From Prolixibacteraceae bacterium (GTDB taxonomy: Bacteria > Bacteroidota > Bacteroidia > Bacteroidales > Prolixibacteraceae), in contig JABGRN010000003.1 in assembly GCA_018648265.1 (NCBI GenBank), forward strand, positions 1 through 64,000: a stretch of DNA of 64,000 bases. Reading direction: 5' to 3'. Shown here one piece after another: positions 43,303-51,805 of this stretch. Both the position numbers and the translations under genes were made by a program. The notes beneath the pieces were generated by a model. The model worked only from the letters and a program-made list of their open reading frames with translations, did not search any database and was not told where the DNA came from. The stretch's first letter is position 1. Each line of letters starts with the position of its first letter.

Positions 43303-45996
43303 TTATTTTAATTTTATCGCCTTTAAAACAGCTCCATTAAACTGTGTGGTTTTGCTTGCATCTATACGAATAAAGTACATTCCGGGCAACACCCCACCTA
43401 AATTAATTTCTATTTGCGAATTATTACTTGTCGATTCTATGGTTCGTACTTTACTTCCCAACTGATTAAAAACATCGATTTGTAAAACTTCGGTCGATAA
43501 AACTTCCGTATTTATTTTAATGGTTATTTTATCATAAAATGGATTAGGATAGATTCCTGCATCAATGTCTAATACATCTATTGTAGCATATGGCGACCCA
43601 TAAATTTTCTCAGATGCCTTCCAACTCGACCAGAGTGCGTTATCCAGGTTCGGATTGGCAAGCTCCAGCGAATATCCAGCTCCATCAGCATCTACGGGCC
43701 ACGGAATTGTGTCGGAATAAGCAACAGAATCAACCAATTGATTATATCCATTTTTTAAAATTACTGCTTCCCCACTATTACTTAACTGTTTTTCGTACTG
43801 TCCAAAAGCATTGAAATTATATATTTTATTAAAAAGCAAATTGTCATTCGAAAGAACAACACCAGCACCGGGTTGTATAATTTCAGGGTTTGTAAATGTG
43901 TAATTAATACCTTCTGTAAATGTAAAACCATCCATATTAATCGAACTCTCTCCAAAATTCATTATCTCAATAAACTCAGGATAATCATCTTCGGGGTGAT
44001 ACATTATTTCGTTAATTGTTAACTTATCGCCATAAATATCATCGAATAAAAATAAATTTTCCGCCAACGCACTCCATTTTTCTCCAGCAGTATAAAATCT
44101 TGCTTTTAGCATTGAGCTATTCTCAATTTCAATAGGTTCCGTGTATTTTATTCCTTGAATATCTCCACCCACTTTTCTTGGGTCAGAACCATCAACCGTA
44201 AAATAAATATCCCCGTCGTTGGAATTTGGATTTATTAATTTTATAATTTTTTTCGATTCTGTACTTTGTGCATCAATCTCAATTACTGGTGGCATAAAAT
44301 CCGGAAATAATTTATTCTTACTTCCCCTAAATTGGTCGATAACAATATCTCTGCGTTGTGGAATATATTCTTCCAAAGCCTTATTAACCTCTGGTATCCA
44401 AAATTCATTTTTTGTATATGTTGTATCCGATACACTTTCCCGGTAATCTCCCCAACGAGCCGATTCAAGAATTATGGCAACTTCAATTTCATTTTTTCTA
44501 AATAAAAAATTCTTTTCAAAATTTTCAGGAGTTAACGCTCCGTCGTTAAAAAGATTTTTATAAACTGCATCGGCAAACATTATTCTATACTCTTCATTCT
44601 CTTTTAACATAGTATGAATCTCAGTAGGCGCTCCTTCATCATTCTTTCCCGTATTATCGTAATCTACATTTAAAAAGCGCATAACATGCTCCGAATCCCA
44701 AGTATAAAAACGAAATCCTGTTGATGATAATCTATTTCTTCCCGCATAAAAATTATGTCTAGCCCAGTCGTAATTTCCTAAATAGAAATTCAAAATCATA
44801 TAGTCGATAAATGCAGGCAGATCTACATATTGTTGAAAATCCTCTAAACTTGTATTTGTTGAAAAACCATCCCGGGCACGTTCAAGCATTAACAGATAAA
44901 AATCGTTTGTTCCTGAAACTATTTCATCTGGTCCGTGTTTAACAATATCAAAATCTTCTCTTTCGGCATCCAGATATTCAGATAGAAATGCATCATCGGG
45001 TCTTTCGTGCAGATTACAAATCCCCCAATACAAGCCATTTAAATATAAATGGAAATACCTTCCATGAACACTTAAACTACCCATTTCGTTGTGCAAATCA
45101 GATGTTAATTGATCGCGCAAATACATGGCATGTAGCCTTTGTTTAACATCCGTAGGATGAATCCATGTTGCGTTCAGCATAACGTCCACAACCAAGGTAT
45201 TTATTGAATTTATTTCTGAATCATGGAAAAGTTTATACCTTAATCGGGTTGGTCCATATATTTCTTTAAACAAAAGGCGCATTGATTGTTTAGGAGATTT
45301 CCATCTAACAATACTTGATCCACCCTGATTTTGAACACCACATTCAATTGCAAAATTCTCTTCTGTATTATTAAAAAGAAACTCTGCGGTAACAGGTTTT
45401 TCACGAATTACATTTGTATTCGGGTAGCCAACATAAAGCCCTGTTTCATGATTAAACCACTCATCAACATCCATAGTGAGCGACAGAGAGGGAAGTGATT
45501 CAAAAGCATTTGTAATTTCATTTGCGTAGTCGGGATGATTAATAACCTCTGGATCCATTTCGTAATCGGCATCAATTATTTTAGCCCCACCCCATAGTTC
45601 CGGAAATCCTTGAGGATTAATTCCTTGTTTCGCCGAAACTGCAGGAAATACATAAGTATGAGTATAAACCGCTGAACTTTCGTTTGATGTAATTGCAATT
45701 GCTTTTACGACTATTGTTGAATCTATTTGAATACTGCCAGAATAAACAATCCCATTTTCTTCGGAAGGCATTGAACAATCTAACGTATAAAATATGTTTG
45801 CAACCGAATTATTGGAAGTTATTCTGAGTTCGAAAGGCTGATTGTATAATTCTCGTTTGTAGCTAAAATTGAGTTGTATTTCATCATCTAAGTTTGAATT
45901 TTCTCCTATCGCATTTTCATTTACAACCAAAAAAAACAAAATAAAAATTAGAATAGGGAATTTTAATTGAACCTTAATAAAAGAAACATTACTCAT
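43303..45996 (-). CDS. CotH-kinase-family secreted protein with lamin-tail and T9SS domains
   Basis: 897 aa. Signal peptide (FPILIFILFFLVVNENAIGE), a chitobiase/beta-hexosaminidase C-terminal-like cap (VANIFYTLDCSMPSEENGIV), then the CotH kinase-like core: WKSPKQSMRLLFKEIYG, YLNGLYWGICNLHERPDDAF, DYMILNFYLGNYDWARHNF and FYTWDSEHVMRF. A second chitobiase-like domain (GDIYFTVDGSDPRKVGG), a lamin-tail domain (NEIMYHPEDDYPEFIEIMN) and a T9SS sorting domain (IYPNPFYDKITIKI) follow. CotH in Bacillus is a protein kinase of spore-coat proteins; bacterial surface homologues have unknown substrates. The protein is exported. Confidence 0.9.
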   Translation of the reverse strand: MSNVSFIKVQLKFPILIFILFFLVVNENAIGENSNLDDEIQLNFSYKRELYNQPFELRITSNNSVANIFYTLDCSMPSEENGIVYSGSIQIDSTIVVKAIAITSNESSAVYTHTYVFPAVSAKQGINPQGFPELWGGAKIIDADYEMDPEVINHPDYANEITNAFESLPSLSLTMDVDEWFNHETGLYVGYPNTNVIREKPVTAEFLFNNTEENFAIECGVQNQGGSSIVRWKSPKQSMRLLFKEIYGPTRLRYKLFHDSEINSINTLVVDVMLNATWIHPTDVKQRLHAMYLRDQLTSDLHNEMGSLSVHGRYFHLYLNGLYWGICNLHERPDDAFLSEYLDAEREDFDIVKHGPDEIVSGTNDFYLLMLERARDGFSTNTSLEDFQQYVDLPAFIDYMILNFYLGNYDWARHNFYAGRNRLSSTGFRFYTWDSEHVMRFLNVDYDNTGKNDEGAPTEIHTMLKENEEYRIMFADAVYKNLFNDGALTPENFEKNFLFRKNEIEVAIILESARWGDYRESVSDTTYTKNEFWIPEVNKALEEYIPQRRDIVIDQFRGSKNKLFPDFMPPVIEIDAQSTESKKIIKLINPNSNDGDIYFTVDGSDPRKVGGDIQGIKYTEPIEIENSSMLKARFYTAGEKWSALAENLFLFDDIYGDKLTINEIMYHPEDDYPEFIEIMNFGESSINMDGFTFTEGINYTFTNPEIIQPGAGVVLSNDNLLFNKIYNFNAFGQYEKQLSNSGEAVILKNGYNQLVDSVAYSDTIPWPVDADGAGYSLELANPNLDNALWSSWKASEKIYGSPYATIDVLDIDAGIYPNPFYDKITIKINTEVLSTEVLQIDVFNQLGSKVRTIESTSNNSQIEINLGGVLPGMYFIRIDASKTTQFNGAVLKAIKLK

Positions 45997-46104
45997 GAGC
46001 GGATTAGTTGATTACGAAAAAATAATTGGAATAAAACGTATAAATTTTATTTAAACAAAAATAGAATTCTTTTTTGCTTATTAAAAAGAAAATTAATAAT
46101 TAAA

Positions 46105-46134
46105 AAACCAGCTTTCCTTTCGAAAAGCTGGTTT
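46105..46134 (-). terminator. Intrinsic terminator of the DUF1080 gene at 46156
   Basis: AAACCAGCTTT (46105-46115) and AAAGCTGGTTT (46124-46134) form an 11-bp perfect stem. On the minus strand it is followed by a T-rich run, 22 nt beyond the DUF1080 stop codon. Confidence 0.85.
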
Positions 46135-46155
46135 CCCTGGAACTATTTTATTTAA

Positions 46156-46974
46156 TTATTCCTTCAAAACGAGCAACTCTATTTTCCGGAAATCTGTATT
46201 ATGACTTTCGGCCTGAATTGAAATTGAACCTTTCGAAACAATTTTATTTCCATCGGCTGGTAATAATTTATCGTAAAATGCATCTCGCGGATCCAGTTGA
46301 GGTTTTTCGTAATACATTACTTCTTTTCCCTCAACAAAATGGCGAAAACTCTCTCCTCCACGCACTTCAACTTCAACAGTCACCCATTCGTCGCCATGGT
46401 ATGTTTTCGATTTGGAAACAATACAATGCTGTTCAATAAGCTCACCGTTCATTTCAACATTTGTGCCCGGGGTACATAAATTCATGGTCGAACGTTCATC
46501 CGTTCCATTTCCACCCAGTAATTGTACTTCAATAGAAGTTGGAAAATCCTGATCCAATTCCATCGATTCTGCACTTTGACCGTGCAGCATTAATCCATTA
46601 TTCCGAAATGCCCAGCCGGGTCCTTTGGCTACTTGTTCGCCAACAAAACGGTATTCAACACGTAATTTATAATTCGAGAATTCACCTTTATAAAACATGT
46701 GCCCGAATTTACCATTCCACTCATCCCAATTCTCATAAGATACACGCAATAAACCATCCTCAACTTTAAAGGTGTTATTATAATTATCGCCCAATTCGTG
46801 GTCTTTGAATTTAATATCCCAATTATTTAAATCTTTCCCATTAAACAATTGAATCCAGTTTTCTTCCGTCGATTTTTCATCAGCTTGCTGAGTTTTAGGT
46901 TTTGAGTTACATGCCGAAACCAGTAAGATCAAAGCAATTACTGTAATTTTTGATAAGAATTTTAGAGTACGCAT
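46156..46974 (-). CDS. DUF1080 3-keto-disaccharide hydrolase-like lipoprotein (paralogue 2)
   Basis: 272-aa lipoprotein (LLVSACNSKPK) with the same single DUF1080 domain as the gene at 40425; long blocks such as FKVEDGLLRVSYENWDEW are identical, while the signal peptide is more diverged. The leader also has the ACAAAATCGGGTGATGC stretch and the GGTTCGCA-type hairpins. The pair frames the LRR and CotH genes, 5 kb apart in the same orientation, so a duplication with later insertion, or a transposition, is likely. It has its own terminator. Confidence 0.9.
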   Translation of the reverse strand: MRTLKFLSKITVIALILLVSACNSKPKTQQADEKSTEENWIQLFNGKDLNNWDIKFKDHELGDNYNNTFKVEDGLLRVSYENWDEWNGKFGHMFYKGEFSNYKLRVEYRFVGEQVAKGPGWAFRNNGLMLHGQSAESMELDQDFPTSIEVQLLGGNGTDERSTMNLCTPGTNVEMNGELIEQHCIVSKSKTYHGDEWVTVEVEVRGGESFRHFVEGKEVMYYEKPQLDPRDAFYDKLLPADGNKIVSKGSISIQAESHNTDFRKIELLVLKE

Positions 46975-47181
46975 TTTTGTTTATTTTTTATAATTATTGA
47001 ATTATATTTCTGAGAAAGTAAAGATAAAACAAAATCGGGTGATGCAAATTCCGGTTCGCATTATTTTTTGGGTGATGCGAATTCCGATTCGCATTCCCTT
47101 GAGCTTGACTTGCAAGTCTAGCAATCAGGGAGTAGGAAATCCCCTCTCCTAATAGCGAATTGGAATTCGTCACATCCCGGT
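46975..47181. repeat. Upstream region of DUF1080 paralogue 2 with degenerate hairpins
   Basis: GATGCGAATTCCGATTCGCAT (about 47074-47094) is an imperfect palindrome; a related GATGCAAATTCCGG lies at 47042, and TAGCGAATTGGAATTCG at about 47152. They match the GATGCGGTTTCCGAACCGC words before paralogue 1. Confidence 0.55.
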
Positions 47182-47274
47182 TTAACCATCCGGTTAATCT
47201 TTTTGGTTAAATCACTTGGTCAATTCAAAAAAATATTCTATTTTTGACCAGTTGGTTAAATCACTTGGTTAAAC
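47182..47274 (+). promoter_or_regulatory. tetR-efflux operon promoter with TTAACC-N4-GGTTAA operators
   Basis: The -33 TTG (47216-47218) and -7 TATTTTTG (47239-47246) are 20 nt apart, the classical Bacteroidota layout. A near-perfect operator TTGACC-AGTT-GGTTAA (47244-47259) covers the end of the -7 box, and a perfect one, TTAACC-ATCC-GGTTAA, lies upstream at 47182-47197. The 16-nt word GGTTAAATCACTTGGT appears twice (47205-47220 and 47254-47269), bracketing the promoter. TetR-family dimers bind such sites, so the gene is probably autoregulated. Confidence 0.8.
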
Positions 47275-47285
47275 TCTTTAGGGAA

Positions 47286-47900
47286 ATGAATGAATTAAAA
47301 AAAGACAATACCGAAGAAAAAATCCTGAATGCAGCACAAACCGTTTTCATAAAAAAAGGATTAGACGGTTCTCGAATGCAGGAAATTGCTGACCATGCCG
47401 GAATAAACAAAGCGCTGCTTCATTACTATTTCAGAACAAAACAGAAATTATTTGAGGCTATTTTTAAGAAAGTATTTAAACATGTTTTCCCAAAAATTGA
47501 AATGCTTGTTTTATCAGATCTGCCGATAGAAGAAAAATTGGGAACATTTATCGAAAAATACATCGATGTTTTGTTGAAGAATCCTTACCTGCCAGCTTTT
47601 ATTCTAAAAGAAATGAACCGCGATCCTGTTTTTCTTGCTTCTGTTATGAAAAGCCAGGGTGTTCATCCGGAACATATTTTAAAAATGTTTGAAAAAGAAA
47701 TGGAAGCCGGCACAATTAGTAAAATGGATCCACGCGATTTGATGGTTAACGTACTTGGTTTTTGCATTTTTCCATTCGCAGCCAAACCGCTACTGAACAT
47801 CATGTTTTTCGAAAACGACAAAAAAGCTTACAACAACTTTCTTAAAAAAAGAAAAGAAACTGTAAAAAAATTCATTTTAAATTCAATTTTAATACGATGA
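47286..47900 (+). CDS. TetR/AcrR-family repressor of the efflux operon (CecR-like position)
   Basis: About 204 aa from ATG 47286 (MNELKKDNTEEKILNAAQTVF); an earlier non-ATG start at 47244 would lie inside the operator. The TetR HTH is ILNAAQTVFIKKGL ... MQEIADHAGINKALLHYYFR (residues about 11-50), followed by an all-helical ligand domain. It overlaps tolC by 4 bp (ATGA), so the repressor leads the operon it controls. In E. coli, CecR governs ybhGFSR, the same transporter type as encoded downstream. Its ligand is unknown. Confidence 0.92.
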   Translation: MNELKKDNTEEKILNAAQTVFIKKGLDGSRMQEIADHAGINKALLHYYFRTKQKLFEAIFKKVFKHVFPKIEMLVLSDLPIEEKLGTFIEKYIDVLLKNPYLPAFILKEMNRDPVFLASVMKSQGVHPEHILKMFEKEMEAGTISKMDPRDLMVNVLGFCIFPFAAKPLLNIMFFENDKKAYNNFLKKRKETVKKFILNSILIR

Positions 47901-49150
47901 AAAAACTACTCCTCATTTTGTTTTTGCCAATTCAAATGGTTTTTGGGCAAAACGAAATTTCGCTTGACGAATGTTACGAATGGGCTCGGGAAAATTATCC
48001 GAACTTAAAACAGGCAGAAATCTGGCGGGAAATTTCTACGTTGAATCAGGAAAATATTAAAACCAATTTTCTACCGCAGGTTACGTTAAATGCTCAGGCT
48101 ACTTATCAATCAGATGTGCCCGGAATCGATATTCCAATTCCAAATGTTTCAATTCCTTCCGTTTCAAAAGATCAGTATAAAGCTTATGCAGAATTTAAAC
48201 AAACCATTTGGGATGGCGGCATTTCAAACATGAATGCAAAACTGGAAAATGCAATATTAAAAAACCATTTGAGCCAGGTTGAAGTTGAAGCCTACAAATT
48301 AAACGAACAGGTTTCGCAAGCTTTTTTTACCGCATTAGTTGTACAACAGAAAGTTGCTGTTTTAATTGCTCAAAAAAAGGTTTTAATTGAAAAACTAAAA
48401 TTTATCGAATCGGGAATAAAAAACGGAGTTATCGAACCATCGGCAGCACTAATTATTAAGGCCGAAATTTTAAATCTTGAACAAAATGAAATACAATTAG
48501 ATGCCGGTAAAAACAGCGCCGTACAAATGCTATCTTTATTAACAGGGAAACTAATTACCCAGGAATCCAATTTAGTTTACAATAAATCGGTGATAGAAAC
48601 CAATCTGAAAATAAACCGACCGGAGTTTATGCTTTTTTCAAAACAATCGGGCCAATTAAATACTCAAATTGAATTACTTGATAAAGTCCGAAATCCGAAA
48701 CTCTTTGGATTTGGTCAGGCAGGTTTCGGAAAACCCGGTTTAAACATGTTAAACGATGAATTCGACGCTTATTATCTGGTTGGTGTTGGAGTTTCGTGGA
48801 ATGCCTTCGATTGGAAAAACACCGAGCGAAAAAAACAGGTAATAAAACTTCAACAACAAATGATTAATACTCAGGAAGAAACATTCACACAGAATATTCA
48901 TATCCTGCTTTCACAACAAAAAGAACAAATAAAAAAACTGGAAAAACTGCTGGAGAACGACCAACAAATGATTTCTTTTCGAACAGATATTACAAAAGTA
49001 GCTGCCTCAAAACTGGAAAACGAAATAATTACCAGTTCGGATTACATTCAGGAATTACAAGCAGAAACGGTTGCCAAACTCAATTTTGAAATACACAAAA
49101 TTCAATTGAACGAAGCGGTTGAAAAAAACAAACTAATAAAAGGGAGATAG
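47897..49150 (+). CDS. TolC-family outer-membrane efflux protein
   Basis: 417 aa with signal peptide MKKLLLILFLPIQMVFGQ. It has two OEP halves of long helices and short strands (SLDECYEWARENYPNLKQAEIW; QNIHILLSQQKEQIKKLEKLLENDQQMI). The first half contains IWDGGISNMNAKLENAIL, and the second FGFGQAGFGKPGLNML with FDWKNTERKKQVIKLQQQ. It forms the outer-membrane tunnel for the MacB/Ybh-type pump encoded next. It overlaps tetR by 4 bp and is followed by a (CAGTC)-type array rather than a simple spacer. Confidence 0.92.
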   Translation: MKKLLLILFLPIQMVFGQNEISLDECYEWARENYPNLKQAEIWREISTLNQENIKTNFLPQVTLNAQATYQSDVPGIDIPIPNVSIPSVSKDQYKAYAEFKQTIWDGGISNMNAKLENAILKNHLSQVEVEAYKLNEQVSQAFFTALVVQQKVAVLIAQKKVLIEKLKFIESGIKNGVIEPSAALIIKAEILNLEQNEIQLDAGKNSAVQMLSLLTGKLITQESNLVYNKSVIETNLKINRPEFMLFSKQSGQLNTQIELLDKVRNPKLFGFGQAGFGKPGLNMLNDEFDAYYLVGVGVSWNAFDWKNTERKKQVIKLQQQMINTQEETFTQNIHILLSQQKEQIKKLEKLLENDQQMISFRTDITKVAASKLENEIITSSDYIQELQAETVAKLNFEIHKIQLNEAVEKNKLIKGR

Positions 49151-49156
49151 GAAGTT

Positions 49157-49206
49157 TTCAGTCGCAGTTTTCAGTCTCAGTTCCAGTCTCAGTTTTCAGT
49201 CGCAGA
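49157..49206. repeat. Cargo-free CAGTC-word array between tolC and the HlyD gene
   Basis: The 61-nt gap is filled with TTTCAGTCGCAG, TTTTCAGTCTCAG, TTCCAGTCTCAG and TTTTCAGTCGCAG, that is, the left-arm type of the modules further down. It starts 6 nt after the tolC stop and ends 5 nt before the ATG at 49212. There is no inverted partner and no ORF, so this may be a solo arm left by deletion or the seed of a module. Confidence 0.75.
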
Positions 49207-49211
49207 CAAGA

Positions 49212-50126
49212 ATGAAAAACGGAAAAGAAATAACTAAAATATATAAAATGAAATACAAATTATTAATTCTAACAATTACCTTCCTGGCTTTTGGATGTAA
49301 AAACGATACAGAAGAATCTGATGCTTTTGGGAATTTTGAAGCAGAAACTGTAATTGTTTCTTCTGAATCGGCTGGTAAGATTCTTCAATTAAATGTTGAA
49401 AAAGGGCAAAAAATTGAAGCCGAATTCGTGTCTGCACTAATCGACACAATTCAAATTCAATTAAAACTAGTACAAATTGATGCACAAAAAGCTGCAATAA
49501 ATTCACGCAAACAATCTATTAATTCTCAAATTGCAGTTTTTGAGGAGCAGAAAAAAAACATGCAAACCAACGAAGTCCGCATTCTGAAAATGTTGGTAGA
49601 CGGTGCAGCAACTCAAAAACAATTGGACGATATTCAGGGACAGATAAAAGTAATCGACAAACAAATTGTTAGTACTAAAACACAATTTACTTCGGTTAAC
49701 AAAGAATTGGAAGTGTTGGATTCTCAAAAACCGTCGTTGATAGATCAAATTGAACGATGTACTGTAAAATCACCGGCAACAGGAACAATCCTTGAAACAT
49801 ACGCAGAGCAGGGAGAATTAACCGCTCCGGGGAAACCACTTTTTAAAATGGCCAATTTAGATGAACTCACCTTAAAAGTTTATGTAAGCGGGGCACAATT
49901 ACCAAATGTTAAAATCGGGCAAATCATCGATGTTTTGGTTGATAAATCAGAGAAAGAAAATCAAACACTTTCAGGAAAAATAAACTGGATTTCATCGGAA
50001 GCCGAGTTCACGCCTAAAATTATACAAACAAAAGAAGAAAGGGTAAAACTGGTTTATGCAGTTAAAGTATCCGTTAAAAACGATGGTACTTTAAAAATCG
50101 GAATGCCGGGGGAGGTTAAATTTTAG
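49212..50126 (+). CDS. HlyD/YbhG-type periplasmic adaptor lipoprotein
   Basis: 304 aa. The membrane-fusion-protein layout is a biotinyl-lipoyl half (SESAGKILQLNVEKGQKIEA), a long coiled-coil hairpin (about 85-165), the second lipoyl half (CTVKSPATGTILETYAEQGELTAPGKPLFKM) and a beta-barrel (LKVYVSGAQLPNVKIGQ). Met13 (ATG 49248) begins a neat lipoprotein signal (MKYKLLILTITFLAFGC) and may be the true start. It links the inner-membrane ABC permeases to TolC. It resembles E. coli YbhG. Its stop codon lies at the very beginning of a repeat array. Confidence 0.9.
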   Translation: MKNGKEITKIYKMKYKLLILTITFLAFGCKNDTEESDAFGNFEAETVIVSSESAGKILQLNVEKGQKIEAEFVSALIDTIQIQLKLVQIDAQKAAINSRKQSINSQIAVFEEQKKNMQTNEVRILKMLVDGAATQKQLDDIQGQIKVIDKQIVSTKTQFTSVNKELEVLDSQKPSLIDQIERCTVKSPATGTILETYAEQGELTAPGKPLFKMANLDELTLKVYVSGAQLPNVKIGQIIDVLVDKSEKENQTLSGKINWISSEAEFTPKIIQTKEERVKLVYAVKVSVKNDGTLKIGMPGEVKF

Positions 50127-50889
50127 TCTCAGTTTACAGTCACAGTCGCAGTGTACAGGTTGTAGTAGTAGTCACAGTGAACAGTCTCAATCACAGAGGA
50201 CGATTTGACCATAAATTTTAAGAATACTATTCGATTAATCAAATTCATGGTATTAAAATAAAACTCAAATGAAGGAAAAAATAATTTTAAAATTAATAAC
50301 TGAGGCATTTGAAGAAGCGCACAATAGGAATATCAATGAAAATACTCCGCAAAAAACAAATCGAAAAAGGAGTTCAATATTTATTGAGAATATACATAAT
50401 AATTTTGTTGAAGAGTTTCAAGAGAAAGAAATTCAAGTTTTTTCAAATGCTTATAAAAATGAAGATTTTAATCGAAGAGAATACCTTTTTGATGTTCTAA
50501 TAGCAGAAATTGGATATCTCAAACATAAAAATATTCCTTACATAAGAAATTCAAAAATTATTATTGAATCTGAATTTGCCAGAAATATCCGTGAAAGTGC
50601 TATTGATTTTAGCAAACTGGTATTGAGCGAAGCTGAAATTAAAATTATGATTCTTCCTCATAGTATAGAAAAAAATCCAAATGAAATGGAGCATTATTTA
50701 AATCCTTTGACAGAAGTTGCAGAATGTGTTAATGGTAATTTGTTTGTCATCTTCGTTCCTCACCCTAAAAACTGGCAAAATGAGATTTTAAATGACAAAC
50801 CTGTACTAACAAAAATGTACAAATTCGAAAAGTCAAATTCAATATGGATTAGGAACCGGGACTGAGACTGAAAACTGAGACTGTAAACT
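50124..50889 (+). mobile_element. Intercistronic inverted-array module with unknown 198-aa cargo
   Basis: Left array (50124-50196): CAGTC-type words ending in CAGTGTACAGGTTGTAG. Right array (50859-50889): GACTG-type words in opposite orientation. AGTTTACAGTC (50131-50141) has an exact inverse, GACTGTAAACT, at 50879-50889. The left array starts at the HlyD stop, and the right one ends 6 nt before the ATG of ABC ATPase 1. The module encloses a 198-aa ORF whose TGA stop lies inside the right array. Treating the unit as mobile or as an intervening sequence is inference. Confidence 0.7.
50269..50865 (+). CDS. Unknown 198-aa protein, cargo of a repeat-flanked module
   Basis: Encodes a charged, soluble protein (MKEKIILKLITEAFEEAHNR; KNEDFNRREYLFDVLIAEIG; IPYIRNSKIIIESEFARNIRESAIDFSKLVL; GNLFVIFVPHPKNWQNEIL). 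There is no signal peptide or TM segment. The middle looks like an alpha/beta core (VLIAEIGYLKHK ... IIIESEFARN, suggestive of a PD-(D/E)xK-like arrangement), but this is weak. I do not recognise the family. The stop codon TGA is formed by the ACTGA repeat word. It replaces the S23-type protein that occupies this place in the three other modules. Confidence 0.75.
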   Translation: MKEKIILKLITEAFEEAHNRNINENTPQKTNRKRSSIFIENIHNNFVEEFQEKEIQVFSNAYKNEDFNRREYLFDVLIAEIGYLKHKNIPYIRNSKIIIESEFARNIRESAIDFSKLVLSEAEIKIMILPHSIEKNPNEMEHYLNPLTEVAECVNGNLFVIFVPHPKNWQNEILNDKPVLTKMYKFEKSNSIWIRNRD

Positions 50890-50895
50890 AAAAAT

Positions 50896-51798
50896 ATGAT
50901 TACAATAAAAAACATATCAAAATCATACGATAAAACTGAAGCGATTAAAAACATTTCGCTAGAAATAAATCGGGGTGAATTGTTTGGGTTAATTGGTCCG
51001 GATGGCGCTGGCAAAACCACATTAATGCGAATATTAATGACGTTACTCTTACCGGATTCAGGGAAAGCAAAAATGGATGAATTTGATGTAGTGAAAGATT
51101 TTAAGGAGATACGCCACATTGTTGGATACATGCCCGGTCGGTTTTCATTGTATCAGGATTTAAGTGTAGAAGAAAACCTCAACTTTTTTGCCACTGTTTT
51201 TGGAACAACTGTTGAAGAAAATTACGATCTCATCCGGGATATTTATTACCAGATTGAGCCTTTTAAAAAACGTCGGGCAGGTAAACTTTCAGGTGGTATG
51301 AAACAAAAATTGGCGTTATCGTGCGCATTAATTCATAAACCTAAAATTCTGGTGCTCGATGAACCAACAACCGGAGTGGATGCTGTTTCGAGAAAAGAGT
51401 TTTGGGAGATGTTGAAAAAATTGCAAAAAAAAGACATCACTATTTTAGTATCAACTCCGTACATGGACGAGGCGATTTTATGTGACCAGGTTGCATTAAT
51501 GCAAAATGGACGAATCCTAGATGTGGATTCTCCATCGAGAATTACTGAAAAATTTCCAAGGAAAATTATTCAGGCGCGTTCAGAAAATATGTTTCAATTA
51601 ATTAACGATTTGCGCAATTTTGAAAAGGCTGAAGCAGTTTACGCTTTCGGGCAATTTGTACATTTTACCGGAATTGAAGATGACGTAGAAACTACCGAGT
51701 TAGATAATTATCTGGAAAAACTGAATCACAAAAATATTTTGGTTGAAGAAATAAATCCGGGGATTGAAGATGTTTTTATGAACTTAATGGAAAAATAG
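50896..51798 (+). CDS. ABC transporter ATPase, corresponding to the first half of YbhF
   Basis: 300 aa. Walker A GPDGAGKTTL (about 37-46), Q-loop YMPGRFSLYQDLSV, signature LSGGMKQKLAL (about 134-144), Walker B KILVLDEPTTGVD, and H-loop region VSTPYMDEAILCDQVALM with Pro in place of the usual His. Conserved YMPGRFSLYQDL is typical of YbhF-like export ATPases. The C-terminal 80 residues are an accessory domain. E. coli YbhF carries two NBDs in one chain; here they are two genes split by an S23 module. Confidence 0.92.
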   Translation: MITIKNISKSYDKTEAIKNISLEINRGELFGLIGPDGAGKTTLMRILMTLLLPDSGKAKMDEFDVVKDFKEIRHIVGYMPGRFSLYQDLSVEENLNFFATVFGTTVEENYDLIRDIYYQIEPFKKRRAGKLSGGMKQKLALSCALIHKPKILVLDEPTTGVDAVSRKEFWEMLKKLQKKDITILVSTPYMDEAILCDQVALMQNGRILDVDSPSRITEKFPRKIIQARSENMFQLINDLRNFEKAEAVYAFGQFVHFTGIEDDVETTELDNYLEKLNHKNILVEEINPGIEDVFMNLMEK

Positions 51799-51805
51799 TA
51801 AAAGT

